Source: an uncultured Gemella sp. (GTDB lineage: Bacteria > Bacillota > Bacilli > Staphylococcales > Gemellaceae). From it: a stretch of 22,227 nucleotides of DNA. Where the stretch lies: the NCBI GenBank assembly GCA_927911695.1, contig CAKMQO010000249.1:1-22227 (forward strand), in the 5' to 3' direction. Positions within the stretch are counted from its first letter, which is position 1; each line of letters opens with the position of its first letter. Of this stretch, positions 8,674 to 19,119 are shown piece by piece. The position numbers were made by a program, and so were the translations under genes. The notes below the pieces were generated by a model. That model saw only the letters and a program-made list of their open reading frames with translations, was not told where the DNA came from and made no database searches.

Positions 8674-9372
8674 TTATTTTACGAATTGACTTTTTATCAG
8701 TTTATAAACTTCAAGTGGATTTTCTGATTTAGTTATAGAACGACCAACCACGATGTGTGTACTTCCTTCTTCATTAGCAACAGTTGGAGTCGCTACACGT
8801 TTTTGATCTCCTACTTCATCTGTTTCTAATCTTATTCCTGGAGTTACTTTTAAGAAGTCATCACCACAGTTTTCTCTAATTAATCTTGCTTCCCAAACTG
8901 ATGAAACTACTCCATCAAGTCCTGCTTTTTTAGCTAGTTTAGCATAATTTATTACACTCTCTTCTAGGGATACAGCAATTAGTTGCTCTTCTTTCATCGC
9001 TTCTTCTGATGTTGAAGTTAATTGTGTTATGGCTATTACATTAGTATCTACACTACCACCTTCAACCATTCCTCTTTTTGCTGCTTTTAGCATTTCATAG
9101 CCACCTGCTGCATGCACTGTCAGAATATCAACTTTGAATTTTGCTAATCCTTTTGTCGCACCATAAACTGTATTAGGAATATCATGTAGTTTAAGATCTA
9201 AGAATATCTTGTGTCCTAATTCTTTGATTTTTTCAATAACAACAGGTCCATTTTGTAGGTATAATTCCATCCCTACTTTTACAAATAATTTTTCTTCACC
9301 AAATTTTTCTAAAAAATTTAAAGTATCTTCCAAAGTTGGAAAGTCTAACGCTATTATTACATCTTTATTCAT
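8674..9372 (-). CDS. pyrF: Orotidine 5'-phosphate decarboxylase
   Basis: This enzyme decarboxylates OMP to UMP, the last step of the pathway. At 232 aa it is a single TIM barrel of the short bacterial class. The catalytic motif DLKLHDIPNT (D59, K61, D64) follows FLEKFGEEKLFVKVGMEL. VTPGIRL and the C-terminal phosphate loop HIVVGRSIT are also present. GGAG precedes the ATG at 9372, 14 bases after the pyrD stop. Confidence 0.98.
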   Translation of the reverse strand: MNKDVIIALDFPTLEDTLNFLEKFGEEKLFVKVGMELYLQNGPVVIEKIKELGHKIFLDLKLHDIPNTVYGATKGLAKFKVDILTVHAAGGYEMLKAAKRGMVEGGSVDTNVIAITQLTSTSEEAMKEEQLIAVSLEESVINYAKLAKKAGLDGVVSSVWEARLIRENCGDDFLKVTPGIRLETDEVGDQKRVATPTVANEEGSTHIVVGRSITKSENPLEVYKLIKSQFVK

Positions 9373-9386
9373 AATATGTCTCCTTT

Positions 9387-10310
<924 letters not shown>

Positions 10311-11075
10311 CTATAATGCTATTTCTTTCGAATCATATACAGGTCCATCGTAACACACTCGTGAGATAGAACCATCAATTTTTTCACAAACACATGCATA
10401 ACATGCACCTACTCCACAAGCCATTCTCTCTTCTAGAGAAATATACCCCATTTTTTCTTCATCCATTTTAGTCAATGCTTTTAACATAGCAAATGGACCA
10501 CAACTATAATACTTATCATAGTCAACTTCATAATTTTTTATAACATCAGTAACAAAACCTTTTTCTCCATAACTTCCATCAGCCGTAGCAACATAAGTTG
10601 TACCAAGCTCTGCAAATTTTTCTTCATAAAACACATCTTTCACATTATTAAAACCTAAAATATGTACTGTGTTTACCCCTTGTTTTCTAAATTGCTTTGC
10701 TAACTCATATAATGGTGGAACTCCAATTCCTCCGCCTACTAGCAATGCAGTTTGCCCTTTTTCTAGTGTATAAACATCATATCCTTTTCCTAATGGTCCT
10801 AATACGTCTACTAAATTACCTGCTTCTAATTCTGAGATCTTTTTAGTACCTGCTCCATCTGCTCTGTAGACCATCACAAATGTATTTTTTTCTTTATTAA
10901 TTTCACAAATTGAAATTGGTCTTCTTAATAAAAACTCATAACTGTTACTTACTTTAATATTTACGAATTGTCCTGGTGTATTCATTTCTTTAACTACATC
11001 TCCTTGTAGTTCGATTCTAAATATTTTATCTGCTACTTGTTCATTACTGATTACTGTTGCTAAATAAGTATCCAT
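10311..11075 (-). CDS. pyrK: Dihydroorotate dehydrogenase B, electron transfer subunit
   Basis: This FAD/[2Fe-2S] subunit carries electrons from PyrD to NAD+. At 254 aa it has the normal length. The flavin-binding RRPISICEI, the NAD-side [15 protein letters not shown] and the late cysteine cluster [15 protein letters not shown] with a further C in [10 protein letters not shown] (four Fe-S ligands) are visible. GGAG precedes the ATG at 11075. It sits just before pyrD. A 9-bp hairpin occupies the short gap from carB. Confidence 0.97.
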   Translation of the reverse strand: MDTYLATVISNEQVADKIFRIELQGDVVKEMNTPGQFVNIKVSNSYEFLLRRPISICEINKEKNTFVMVYRADGAGTKKISELEAGNLVDVLGPLGKGYDVYTLEKGQTALLVGGGIGVPPLYELAKQFRKQGVNTVHILGFNNVKDVFYEEKFAELGTTYVATADGSYGEKGFVTDVIKNYEVDYDKYYSCGPFAMLKALTKMDEEKMGYISLEERMACGVGACYACVCEKIDGSISRVCYDGPVYDSKEIAL

Positions 11076-11094
11076 CCAAATGCTCCTTCTGTAA

Positions 11095-11122
11095 GAAGAA
11101 GGGAAAAAATTTCCCCTTCTTC
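11095..11122 (-). other. Hairpin in the carB-pyrK gap
   Basis: GAAGAAGGG and CCCTTCTTC form a perfect 9-bp stem around a 10-base loop, 13 bases after the carB stop and close to the pyrK ribosome binding site. On the minus strand no T run follows, so it is not a clear terminator. It may be an mRNA processing or stability element inside the pyr operon. Confidence 0.45.
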
Positions 11123-11135
11123 ATCATTTTTTATT

Positions 11136-14100
11136 TTATAGTGGTAATATATCAAATGAGATTGATTCTAAAACTTTTAGTAGCGCATCTGCTGTATCTA
11201 ATGATGTTAAACATACAACCTCTTGTTCACTCGCTACACGGCGAATCTTGAATCCGTCTTTTGTTACATCTTTATCTTTTGAAGTAGTATTTACTACTAC
11301 ATCCACATCTCCATTATATATAGCATCAAGTACACTGTAATCACTTTGATTAATTTTTCCTACTGGAGTAACTCTTAATCCGTGTTCATCTAAGTACTTA
11401 GCTGTTCCTTCTGTAGCTAATAAGTTGTATCCTAAGCCGAAGAAACGTTTTGCTATATTTAATGCTTCTTCTTTATCATCATCACTAATTGTGAATAAAA
11501 TATTTCCTTGATCACTTACCTTGATTCCTGCTGCAAGAAGTCCTTTGTAAAGTGATTTTTCTAGAGTTCTATCACTTCCCATTACTTCTCCAGTTGATTT
11601 CATCTCAGGCCCAAGAGTAGTATCAACATCTTTTAGTTTTTGGAAACTAAATACCGGTACTTTAGTGTACACATTCTCTGCTTCTGGTAATAGCCCAGTT
11701 TCATATCCTTTAGATTTTAGAGTTTCTCCAATGATAGCTCCAGCAGCAAGTTTTGCCATTGGTACTCCTGTTATTTTACTTAAGAATGGTACAGTTCTTG
11801 AGCTTCGAGGGTTAACTTCTAGTACGAATACTTCCCCTTTACTAATTACATATTGAATATTTAATAATCCAACGATGTTTAATCCTTTTGCTAATTTTAT
11901 TGTATATTCAATTAACTTAGCTTTTTCACCTTCTGTTAATGTTTGAGGTGGATATACTGCTATTGAGTCTCCAGAGTGAACCCCAGCTCTTTCGATGTGT
12001 TCCATAATACCTGGAATAATTACTGTTTCACCATCACTAATAGCATCTACTTCTATCTCACGACCAACTAAATATCTATCAGTTAGTACTGGATGTTCTG
12101 GTGTAAGTTTTACTGCTGTTTTCATATAACGACGTAGTTCCGCTTCTTCGTATACTATTTCCATAGCTCGTCCACCAAGTACGTATGATGGTCTTACTAA
12201 TACAGGATATCCGATTTCTTCAGCATTCTTAACTGCTGTTTCTACATCAAAAGCAGTTTTCCCAAGTGGTTGTGGAATATCTAGTTTATGTAATAATTCT
12301 TCAAATTTATCTCTGTCTTCTGCATTATCGATTTCTTCTAAAGCTGTACCTAGAATTTTCACGCCATGTTTTCTAATTTAGCAGCTAGGTTAATCGCTGT
12401 TTGTCCACCAAATTGTACTACAACTCCAAGTGGATTTTCATGATTAATTATCGCCATTACATCTTCTTCAGTTAGTGGTTCAAAGTACAGTTTATCAGAG
12501 ATTGTAAAGTCTGTAGAAACTGTTTCAGGGTTGTTATTAACAATGATTGCTTCGTAACCAGCATCTTTAATCGCCATTACCGCGTGTACTGTTGCATAGT
12601 CGAACTCTACACCTTGTCCAATTCGGATAGGACCAGATCCTAATACAACAATTTTTTTCTTATTGCTAACGATTGATTCTTCCTCTTGTTCATAACTTGA
12701 GTAGAAGTATGGTGTTTCTGAAACAAACTCAGCTGCACATGTATCAACCATTTTGAATACTGGAGTTATTTTATTTTCTTGACGAAGATTATAGATATCA
12801 TCTTCTGTCACTCCCCATCTGTGAGCAATTACCTTATCAGAGAATCCGTATTTTTTAGCATATTCTAGTAAATCTACATTCCCTACATTGTCTTTTAATT
12901 CATGCTCAATATCTATGATATTTTGCATTTTCTCTAAGAAGAACATGTCAATTTTTGTAATATCGTGAATATCTTTTGTGCTTTGTCCACGTCTTAAAGC
13001 TTCTCCGATAAAGAATAATCTTTCATCTCCAGCTTGTTTAATCTTGTCAATAATTTCTTCTAATGTGAAATCATCTCCGTTTGGTAGCCCAAGGTGGTGC
13101 ACCCCATATTCTAATGATCGGATAGCTTTTAGTAAACTTTCTTCATAAGTTCTACCCATCGCCATTACTTCACCAGTAGCTTTCATTTGTGTTCCTAGTT
13201 TTCTATCCGCATTTTCAAATTTATCAAATGGGAAACGTGGAATTTTACTTACTACGTAGTCAAGTGTCGGTTCGAAACAAGCATATGAGTTTTGTGTAAC
13301 TGGGTTTATAATTTCATCTAGTGTTAAACCTACAGCAATTTTCGCTGCGATTTTCGCGATTGGATATCCTGTTGCTTTAGAAGCTAAAGCTGATGAACGT
13401 GATACCCTTGGGTTAACTTCGATAATATAGTATTTGAATGAATTTGGATCCAGTGCAAGTTGTACGTTACATCCACCTTCAATTTTTAAAGCTCTAATAA
13501 TTTTTAATGATACATTACGTAGCATGTGGTACTCTCTGTCTGTTAATGTTTGAGAAGGTGCTACTACTACTGAATCCCCTGTGTGAATTCCTACAGGATC
13601 AATGTTTTCCATGTTACATACAACAATCGCTGTATCGTTAGAGTCACGCATTACTTCGTATTCAATTTCTTTAAATCCTGCGATAGATTTTTCTAATAAA
13701 CATTGAGTAACTGGTGAATAGTGTAATCCACTACTTACAATTTCTTCTAGATCTTTCTCGTCATAACAGATACCACCACCTGTTCCTCCCATCGTGAAGG
13801 CAGGACGAACGATTACTGGATATCCTATTTCAGCAACGAATTCTCTCGCTTCATCTAGAGTTGTAATAATTGCTGATTCTGGAACTGGTTCATTAAGTTC
13901 ATTCATAAGGTCACGGAATAATTCTCTATCCTCTGCTTGTTCAATCGAACTTAATTTCGTTCCTAGTAATTCAACTCCATATTTATCTAAGATTCCACTC
14001 TTGTGTAGCTCAACCGCAAGGTTAAGACCTACTTGCCCTCCTAGTGTTGGAAGTAATGCATCAGGTCTTTCTTTTCTGATAATTTTACTTACAAATTCAA

Positions 14101-14311
14101 GAGTTAATGGCTCCATATATACTTTATCAGCGATTTCTTTATCAGTCATGATTGTTGCTGGGTTAGAGTTAACTAAGATAACTTCATATCCTTCTTCTCT
14201 TAAAGATAGACATGCTTGAGTTCCAGCGTAGTCAAACTCTGCTGCTTGACCTATTGTAATTGGTCCAGATCCTATTACTAGTATTGTTTTTATATCATTA
14301 CGTTTTGGCAT
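11136..14311 (-). CDS. carB: Carbamoyl-phosphate synthase large subunit (one-base frameshift in this sequence)
   Basis: The large subunit makes carbamoyl phosphate from bicarbonate, ammonia from CarA and two ATP. The first half (14311-12359) starts [20 protein letters not shown] and has GGTGGGICY in the first ATP-grasp domain. It ends [17 protein letters not shown] by a frameshift. The second (to 11136) carries [35 protein letters not shown] in the second ATP-grasp, and the C-terminal MGS-like domain ([20 protein letters not shown]). One A missing in a run of four (T run at 12369-12372) converts [12 protein letters not shown] to the broken form. The repaired length is 1058 aa, normal. A sequencing error is most likely. 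Start AAGGAG-ATG at 14311, 52 bases after carA. Confidence 0.95.
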
Positions 14312-14363
14312 TTTTATTCTCCTTAATTTTGCATCGGTACTCTATAATTTCTCAGGTTATTTC

Positions 14364-15452
14364 CTATTTGTTTTCTTTAAATTCTCTCATATAATCTATA
14401 AACTGATCGAATAAGTAGTTAGGATCGTGTGGTCCTGGTGATGCTTCTGGGTGATATTGTACTGAAAATACTGGGTATTTTTTGTGGCGTACCCCTTCAC
14501 ATGTTTTATCATTTACTGATAGGTGTGTAAGCTCTAAATCTGTATCTTTTAGTGAATCGATATCTACACTGAAACCATGGTTTTGTGAAGTAATATCAAC
14601 TTTTCCAGTTATTAAGTTTTTAACTGGGTGGTTAGCTCCACGGTGTCCGAATTTAAGTTTATATGTTTTCGCCCCAGATGCTAGTGCAATAAGTTGATGC
14701 CCCATACAAATTCCAAAAACTGGGATTTTCGGCATAACTTCTTTAAGCATCTCAATTGTTTCTGGTACATCTTCTGGATCCCCAGGTCCATTACTTAACA
14801 TAATTCCATCTGGATTAAGTCTAAAGATTTCTGCAGCAGTTACGTTATGAGGTACAACAACGATATCACAATTACGTTCATTAAGTTCTCTTAATATTCC
14901 TGATTTCATACCGAAGTCTACTAGTACTACTCTATATCCATTTCCTGAAGATAAGAAAGCTTTTTGAGTTGAAACTTGTTCAATTTGGTTCGTTGGTAAG
15001 TCAGTTTTTCTAAGATTTTCTAATTGTTCTTCTGGATCCATGCAAAGGTCAGTGATTATCCCTTTGATTGTACCGTGTTCTCTTATTTTTCTTGTTAAAC
15101 TACGTGTATCGATTCCTGAAATCCCTGGAATGTTAAGTTCTTTTAACACTTCATCTAAACTGTATTCTGTTCTAAAGTTAGAAGGTTTTTTACAAACTTC
15201 CCTAACGATAAGTCCTTTAATACTAGGATTAATTGTCTCGAAGTCATCTCTATTGATTCCGTAGTTTCCGATTAATGGATAAGTGAATGTTACTATTTGT
15301 CCATTGTATGATGGATCAGAAAGTGTTTCTTGATAACCCGTCATACCTGTGTTAAATACTACCTCTCCTGCTAGTGCTTTGTTAGCACCGAATCCATATC
15401 CTTTATATACTGTTCCATCTTCTAAAATTAGTTGTCTATCGTAACTGTACAT
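14364..15452 (-). CDS. carA: Carbamoyl-phosphate synthase small subunit
   Basis: The glutamine amidotransferase subunit hydrolyses glutamine and channels ammonia to CarB. At 362 aa it has the normal length. The N-terminal domain shows GEVVFNTGMTGYQETLSDPS. The class I GATase domain has the nucleophile C249 in GICMGHQLI and the His/Glu pair in YHPEASPG (H334, E336). The only purine-rich sequence before the ATG is AGAGAG about 7 bases away, a weaker site than those of its neighbours. It stands 31 bases after pyrC and before carB. Confidence 0.97.
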   Translation of the reverse strand: MYSYDRQLILEDGTVYKGYGFGANKALAGEVVFNTGMTGYQETLSDPSYNGQIVTFTYPLIGNYGINRDDFETINPSIKGLIVREVCKKPSNFRTEYSLDEVLKELNIPGISGIDTRSLTRKIREHGTIKGIITDLCMDPEEQLENLRKTDLPTNQIEQVSTQKAFLSSGNGYRVVLVDFGMKSGILRELNERNCDIVVVPHNVTAAEIFRLNPDGIMLSNGPGDPEDVPETIEMLKEVMPKIPVFGICMGHQLIALASGAKTYKLKFGHRGANHPVKNLITGKVDITSQNHGFSVDIDSLKDTDLELTHLSVNDKTCEGVRHKKYPVFSVQYHPEASPGPHDPNYLFDQFIDYMREFKENK

Positions 15453-15483
15453 CTTTGTTCTCTCTTTCTAAGTTTTTTATTTT

Positions 15484-16764
15484 TTAAACTTCAAATACTT
15501 CGCTATCTTTGTATGCAACTTGACCTTCACATAGTGTTAGTACTGGTATTCCGTATATTTCTTCTCCTACGTACGGTGTATTTCTACCTTTAGATAAGAA
15601 TTTTTCCGGGTCAATTTTCAGTGATTTTTCTAAGTCGATTACTACTAAGTCTGCAAATCCACCTTCTTCTAAACGTCCATATGGTAAGTCAAAAGTGTCT
15701 GCAACTTTTTCCGTCATTAACTTAACTAGTAAATCTAGTGAGAATACTCCTGTTTTAACAAACTTCGTATAAAGTTGACTGAATGCTGTTTCACTTCCTA
15801 CAATTCCAAATGCAGCCTTTCTCATCGATAAGTCTTTCTCATGAGTAGCGTGTGGAGCGTGATCTGTTGCTATTACATCGATTGTTCCATCTAATAAACC
15901 AGCGATAAGGGCATTTCTATCTTCACGTGCTCTTAACGGTGGATTCATCTTCCACATTCCGTTATCTTCTGGGATATCCATTTCATCACTAATAAGGTGA
16001 TGAGGACACACTTCACAAGTTACTTTAATTCCTGCTGCCTTCGCTTCTCTTACTACCCTTACTGATTCTTTAGTAGATACGTGACAAACGTGGTAGTGAC
16101 ATCCTGCTGCTTCAGCTAAAAGAACATCACGCGCAATCTGAACACTTTCACATACTGAAGGAATTCCTGGTAAGTCTAATTCACGACTTCTACGTCCACA
16201 GTGCATGCATCCTCCACGGATTAATGAGTTATCTTCACAGTGAGCTACGATTGCTTTATTTAATTTAGCAGCAACCATCATAGATTCATACATCATGTTA
16301 GCATCTTGTACTCCTCTACCATCATCACTGAAGGCAAACACATGCTCAGCTAATTCTTCGAAATCAGCATATTCTTTTCCTTCTTCCCCTTTTGTAATAG
16401 CTCCGAAAGGAATTGCTCTAATTACTGAATCACGTTCGATAATATCTAATTGTAATTTTAGGTTCTCATAGTTATCTGGTACTGGATTTAAGTTTGGCAT
16501 TGGCATTGCTGTAGTGAATCCACCGCGTGCTGCTGCTCTTGAAGCATGATAAATATTTTCTTTGTATTCAAATCCTGGTTCTCTCCAGTGTACGTGAACA
16601 TCTATAAATCCTGGTGAAACGAATTTTCCTTCTAAGTCTAATACCTTAGCTCCACTTTCTTCAATATTCTCAGATATTTTTACGATTTTTTTATCTTCAA
16701 CTAAAATATCTCTTTCTACTAATACACCATTTTCTAAAATTTTACCGTTTTTTAAAAGTAACAT
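15484..16764 (-). CDS. pyrC: Dihydroorotase
   Basis: This zinc amidohydrolase cyclises carbamoyl aspartate to dihydroorotate. At 426 aa it is the long class I form found in Firmicutes. Metal ligands appear in DVHVHWREPG (H57, H59), AHCEDN, HVCHVST and ATDHAPHATHEKD. A Cys-rich insert CMHCGRRSRE lies mid-sequence. GAGGAG lies 7 bases before the ATG at 16764. It follows pyrB by 13 bases. Confidence 0.97.
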   Translation of the reverse strand: MLLLKNGKILENGVLVERDILVEDKKIVKISENIEESGAKVLDLEGKFVSPGFIDVHVHWREPGFEYKENIYHASRAAARGGFTTAMPMPNLNPVPDNYENLKLQLDIIERDSVIRAIPFGAITKGEEGKEYADFEELAEHVFAFSDDGRGVQDANMMYESMMVAAKLNKAIVAHCEDNSLIRGGCMHCGRRSRELDLPGIPSVCESVQIARDVLLAEAAGCHYHVCHVSTKESVRVVREAKAAGIKVTCEVCPHHLISDEMDIPEDNGMWKMNPPLRAREDRNALIAGLLDGTIDVIATDHAPHATHEKDLSMRKAAFGIVGSETAFSQLYTKFVKTGVFSLDLLVKLMTEKVADTFDLPYGRLEEGGFADLVVIDLEKSLKIDPEKFLSKGRNTPYVGEEIYGIPVLTLCEGQVAYKDSEVFEV

Positions 16765-16777
16765 ATACTTCTCCTCT

Positions 16778-17659
16778 TTATAAGTTATTATCTTTAATTA
16801 TTTTTTCTATCATTGCCTGTCTCATGAACATTCCATTTTTCATCTGTTCAAAGATTACCGATTTAGGTGCTTCAACTAGTTCCGAAGCTATTTCCATATC
16901 TCTATTAACAGGTGCTGGATGCATCACTATTGCTGATTCTTTTAATCTTTCATAGCGCTCTTTAGTTAATCCAAAGTTATTATGATATTCATCTTTACTT
17001 AGTCCCATCTTAGAGTCATGTCTTTCATGTTGAACTCTTAGCAACATGCAAACATCAACTTCTCCAACTACTTTATCAAAGTCTACTACTTCTCCAAGTG
17101 TCTCGTCTTTGAAAATATCAGGACAAACAAATCTTACCCTTGCTCCTAATCTAGTAAGCATGTTGTAATTACTTCTTGCCACTCGAGAATTTTTAATATC
17201 TCCAGCAATAATAACATTAAGATTTTCGAACGTTCCGAACTTCTCATACATTGTCATTAAGTCAAGTAAACATTGACTTGGATGTTCTCCACTTCCATCT
17301 CCTCCACTTAAAATCGGAATATTTAAATTAGTCAGTTCATTATAGTAAGCGTCTTGACCATGTCTAATAACCAACATGTTACAACCTAACATTTCTAATG
17401 TTTTACAAGTATCGTATAAGGTTTCACCTTTATTTACTGACGAAGTTGAAGCCTCGAAGTTTATAACATTTAATCTATGTTTGTGTTCAGCTACCTCGAA
17501 ACTATGTTTTGTTCTAGTTGAGTTTTCAAAAAATAGGTTCGCTACATATAGATCTTCTCTTGGCTCTACCTGCTTACCATTTTTCAACTCTAAAGCTCTT
17601 TCTATCAGCTGATAAACTTCTTCATTTGTTAAGTCTGACATTTTTACTATATTTCTCAT
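16778..17659 (-). CDS. pyrB: Aspartate carbamoyltransferase catalytic subunit
   Basis: This enzyme joins carbamoyl phosphate and aspartate, the committed step of the pathway. At 293 aa it is the length of Gram-positive PyrB, which works without a regulatory PyrI (none is present). Carbamoyl-phosphate motif [13 protein letters not shown] (STRT at 47-50), then LRVQHER and [11 protein letters not shown]. The start is set at 17659 because GGAGG lies 8 bases upstream and [14 protein letters not shown] is the family N-terminus. A longer reading up to 17701 would include the attenuator terminator itself, so it is rejected. Expression is controlled by the PyrR attenuator at 17681-17840. Confidence 0.97.
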   Translation of the reverse strand: MRNIVKMSDLTNEEVYQLIERALELKNGKQVEPREDLYVANLFFENSTRTKHSFEVAEHKHRLNVINFEASTSSVNKGETLYDTCKTLEMLGCNMLVIRHGQDAYYNELTNLNIPILSGGDGSGEHPSQCLLDLMTMYEKFGTFENLNVIIAGDIKNSRVARSNYNMLTRLGARVRFVCPDIFKDETLGEVVDFDKVVGEVDVCMLLRVQHERHDSKMGLSKDEYHNNFGLTKERYERLKESAIVMHPAPVNRDMEIASELVEAPKSVIFEQMKNGMFMRQAMIEKIIKDNNL

Positions 17660-17680
17660 AGTGCTTCCTCCATTTTGTAT

Positions 17681-17716
17681 AAAAAAATACCTTGTATCCA
17701 TTTGGCTACAAGGTAT
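17681..17716 (-). terminator. pyrB attenuator terminator
   Basis: On the minus strand ATACCTTGTA pairs perfectly with TACAAGGTAT around a 10-base loop (17687-17716) and runs into seven T (17681-17687). It is a classic intrinsic terminator, 22 bases before the pyrB ATG, and forms when the antiterminator cannot. Confidence 0.93.
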
Positions 17717-17812
17717 GACTGTTCATCAACTATTAAATTCAAGTTATTATCTGGGCATAGTTATACCTAAATATAGCTATCCTCAAATAAAGTATAAACT
17801 TTAAATTCAATC

Positions 17813-17840
17813 CCTTGTTAGCCTCTCTGGACTACCTTAA
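17813..17840 (-). promoter_or_regulatory. PyrR-binding site and antiterminator in the pyrR-pyrB gap
   Basis: The RNA carries AGTCCAGAGAGGCT (17820-17833), a clear match to the PyrR binding loop. Its 3' side GGCTAACAAGG (17813-17823) can instead pair with CCTTGTAGCC of the terminator (17704-17713) with one bulged A. That gives the usual PyrR choice: free RNA antiterminates, and PyrR-UMP stabilises the upstream hairpin so that the terminator forms. Confidence 0.9.
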
Positions 17841-17853
17841 AAAGATTTTATAT

Positions 17854-18378
17854 TTAAATTAATAATATTTCTTCAACATCATCTACTTCATTTAAATGAA
17901 CTTGTACATTTTCTTTTCTTGAAGTAGGAATATTTTTTCCAATATGATCTGCTCTAATTGGCAGTTCTCTATGTCCCCTATCTACAAGAATCGCAAGGCG
18001 AATTGCTTTGGGACGACTAGCATCCATAATAGCATCTATCGCCGCTCTTACAGTTCTTCCTGTGTAAAGAACATCATCTACAATAATTACAACTTTGTTT
18101 GTCAAATCAAGTTTAAAACGTGGAACTTTTATTTCAGGTTCGTCACTTATTTTTTCTAAATCATCACGATAAAATTTTATATCAAGTGTTTCTACTGGAA
18201 TATTAGTATTTTCAATTTCTTTGATTTTTTGTTTTAATCTTTTGGCGATATGAATCCCTCTAGTTTGAATACCTACTAAAACAATATCATCTAATTTGTT
18301 TTGTTCGATAATTTCATTCGCAATTCTAGTAATCATTCTAGAAATCATTGTTTCGTCGAAAAGAATTCGTTTTTTCAT
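17854..18378 (-). CDS. pyrR: Bifunctional pyr operon regulator / uracil phosphoribosyltransferase
   Basis: PyrR binds pyr leader RNA when loaded with UMP/UTP and causes termination. It also has uracil phosphoribosyltransferase activity in some species. At 174 aa it matches B. subtilis-type PyrR. The PRPP motif VVIIVDDVLYTGRTVRAA lies at about 96-113, and MISRMITRIANEI near the N-terminus and LVDRGHRELPIRADHIGKN are family features. AGGTGA lies 5 bases before the ATG at 18378. It is first in the operon, followed by pyrB with no pyrP between them. Confidence 0.97.
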   Translation of the reverse strand: MKKRILFDETMISRMITRIANEIIEQNKLDDIVLVGIQTRGIHIAKRLKQKIKEIENTNIPVETLDIKFYRDDLEKISDEPEIKVPRFKLDLTNKVVIIVDDVLYTGRTVRAAIDAIMDASRPKAIRLAILVDRGHRELPIRADHIGKNIPTSRKENVQVHLNEVDDVEEILLI

Positions 18379-18388
18379 ACTTCACCTC

Positions 18389-18472
18389 AAAAAATAGCCT
18401 ACTCTATTGAGCAGGACAGCATAAATAAACTTGGTTTTCCAATTAATAAATCTTTGCTGACCTCTCTGGATC
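18389..18472 (-). promoter_or_regulatory. pyrR leader attenuator (PyrR site plus terminator)
   Basis: The leader RNA has the PyrR site GATCCAGAGAGGTC (18459-18472). It is followed by a terminator stem CCTGCTC/GAGTAGG (18398-18415) running into six T (18389-18394). GGTCAGCA (18455-18462) can pair with TGCTGTCC (18414-18421, one mismatch) to form the antiterminator. It is a second, autoregulatory attenuator ahead of pyrR, with a weaker terminator than the pyrB one. Confidence 0.88.
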
Positions 18473-18503
18473 ACATTAAAGATGTGTTATTCAAATTATC
18501 AAT

Positions 18504-18532
18504 ATTATATACCATAATAAGAGATTTGTCAA
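18504..18532 (-). promoter_or_regulatory. pyr operon promoter
   Basis: On the minus strand TTGACA (18527-18532), a 17-base spacer and TATAAT (18504-18509) give a consensus sigma-A promoter. The start is expected near 18497, giving a leader of about 120 bases with the PyrR attenuator. Confidence 0.92.
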
Positions 18533-18567
18533 ATGTATAATAATTGATTATTGAAGCATGTATGAAG

Positions 18568-18655
18568 TGTTAATTCCCAAAGTAAATTCCAGTTGAAATT
18601 ATAAACTGGAATTTAACCTGAAACTAATTTTTCAACTGGAACTTAAGTTGAGACT
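18568..18655. repeat. 88-bp direct repeat, copy 1
   Basis: Runs from TGTTAATTCCCAAAGTAAA to AACTTAAGTTGAGACT and is about 85-90% identical to the copy at 19307-19395. Inside is an 11-bp inverted repeat AAATTCCAGTT / AACTGGAATTT and a further AACTGGAACTTAAGTTGAGACT subunit resembling AACTGGAATTTAACCTGAAACT. It is rich in the word AACTGGA and its complement. No coding potential was seen. Confidence 0.85.
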
Positions 18656-18688
18656 AAGTAATCATGAAAAGATATTTATCTAACTTTA

Positions 18689-18716
18689 TTACATTATTTT
18701 AAATTCTCTTTATAAT
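18689..18716 (+). promoter_or_regulatory. Possible promoter upstream of the 114-nt palindrome
   Basis: TTACAT (18689-18694), a 16-base spacer and TATAAT (18711-18716). It would start a transcript near 18723 that reads straight into the 114-nt palindrome. The sequence is AT-rich, so chance matches are likely. Confidence 0.35.
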
Positions 18717-18767
18717 GTTAAACGAGCTCCAGTTTTTAAAAATCTTAATTCTATCTTCATACTTCAT

Positions 18768-18881
18768 AAAATTAGTTTCATACTGAGAGATGGTGTGCTA
18801 GCTTGGATGGGAATGTGGTATCCCCACTTTTCCCACATTATCCAAGCCACGCCATCAGAGGCTCAATGTCAAACTAATTTT
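18768..18881. repeat. 114-nt imperfect palindrome (hairpin element)
   Basis: Nested arms pair from the outside in: AAAATTAGTTT with AAACTAATTTT (18768-18778, 18871-18881), TGAG with CTCA, GATGGTGTG with CACGCCATC, GCTTGGAT with ATCCAAGC, and AATGTGG with CCCACATT around a loop near 18818-18830. Its GC content is higher than its surroundings. It has the form of a hairpin-type miniature element or a structured RNA. It lies 12 bases upstream of the antitoxin -35. Confidence 0.75.
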
Positions 18882-18893
18882 TAATAAAAATCA

Positions 18894-18922
18894 TTGCTTT
18901 TCTACATTATTTATGCTAGAAT
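18894..18922 (+). promoter_or_regulatory. Promoter of the candidate antitoxin RNA
   Basis: TTGCTT (18894-18899), a 17-base spacer and TAGAAT (18917-18922) preceded by TGC (extended -10). Expected start near 18929. Confidence 0.65.
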
Positions 18923-18928
18923 GGAAGT

Positions 18929-19022
18929 ATAAAAGAGAGAGCCGTTTTAAAGACGGTAGCTCCAGTTAATTGATTACAAAAATAACCATCTAACCTGCTA
19001 AAGTTAAAGATGGTTATTTTTT
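18929..19022 (+). ncRNA. Candidate antitoxin small RNA of a type I toxin-antitoxin pair
   Basis: This transcript of about 94 bases is predicted from a promoter at 18894-18922 to the terminator at 18978-19022, with no ORF. It includes a small hairpin CCGT-TTTAAAG-ACGG (about 18942-18957). It converges on the holin-like toxin gene and shares that gene's terminator, the arrangement known for TxpA/RatA- and Fst-type systems. Clear complementarity to the toxin mRNA exists only over the terminator region, so the mechanism is unproven. Confidence 0.5.
18978..19022. terminator. Shared bidirectional terminator of toxin and antitoxin RNA
   Basis: AAAAATAACCATC...TAAC pairs with GTTA...GATGGTTATTTTT with a two-base bulge. 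T runs follow on the plus strand and, as the complement of 18978-18982, on the minus strand. The toxin stop codon (19021-19023) touches the stem, so each transcript ends inside the other. Confidence 0.85.
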
Positions 19023-19119
19023 ATTGTCTTTTTTTTAACGCTATAATACATGCACTAACTACTGAAACAATCAATAGATTTATTCCAATAATCGTCTGTA
19101 CAACTTCGTAAGCTGACAA
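19021..19119 (-). CDS. Putative holin-like type I toxin (32 aa)
   Basis: A small membrane peptide of the Hol_Tox kind: SAYEVVQTIIG, one hydrophobic helix INLLIVSVVSACIIAL and a basic tail KKRQ. In the family the YE motif near the N-terminus, the single helix and the lysine tail are characteristic; overexpression damages the membrane. The start chosen is TTG at 19119, because AAAGGAG lies exactly 7 bases upstream. The same frame extends upstream to 19236, but the residues there are acidic and unlike the family, and that start coincides with the predicted transcription start. An overlapping 26-codon ORF in another frame (19080-19160) has its own AAAGGAG and could couple to toxin translation. 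Its antisense partner is the plus-strand RNA at 18929-19022. Confidence 0.75.
   Translation of the reverse strand: MSAYEVVQTIIGINLLIVSVVSACIIALKKRQ

Noticed and set aside
17660..17701. N-terminal extension of PyrB to 17701
   Set aside because: The extra codons are the attenuator terminator and its T run; the GGAGG-ATG at 17659 is the real start.
18768..18881. Riboswitch or T-box leader
   Set aside because: No gene follows in the plus direction except the predicted small RNA, and no T-box or known riboswitch core sequences are present.
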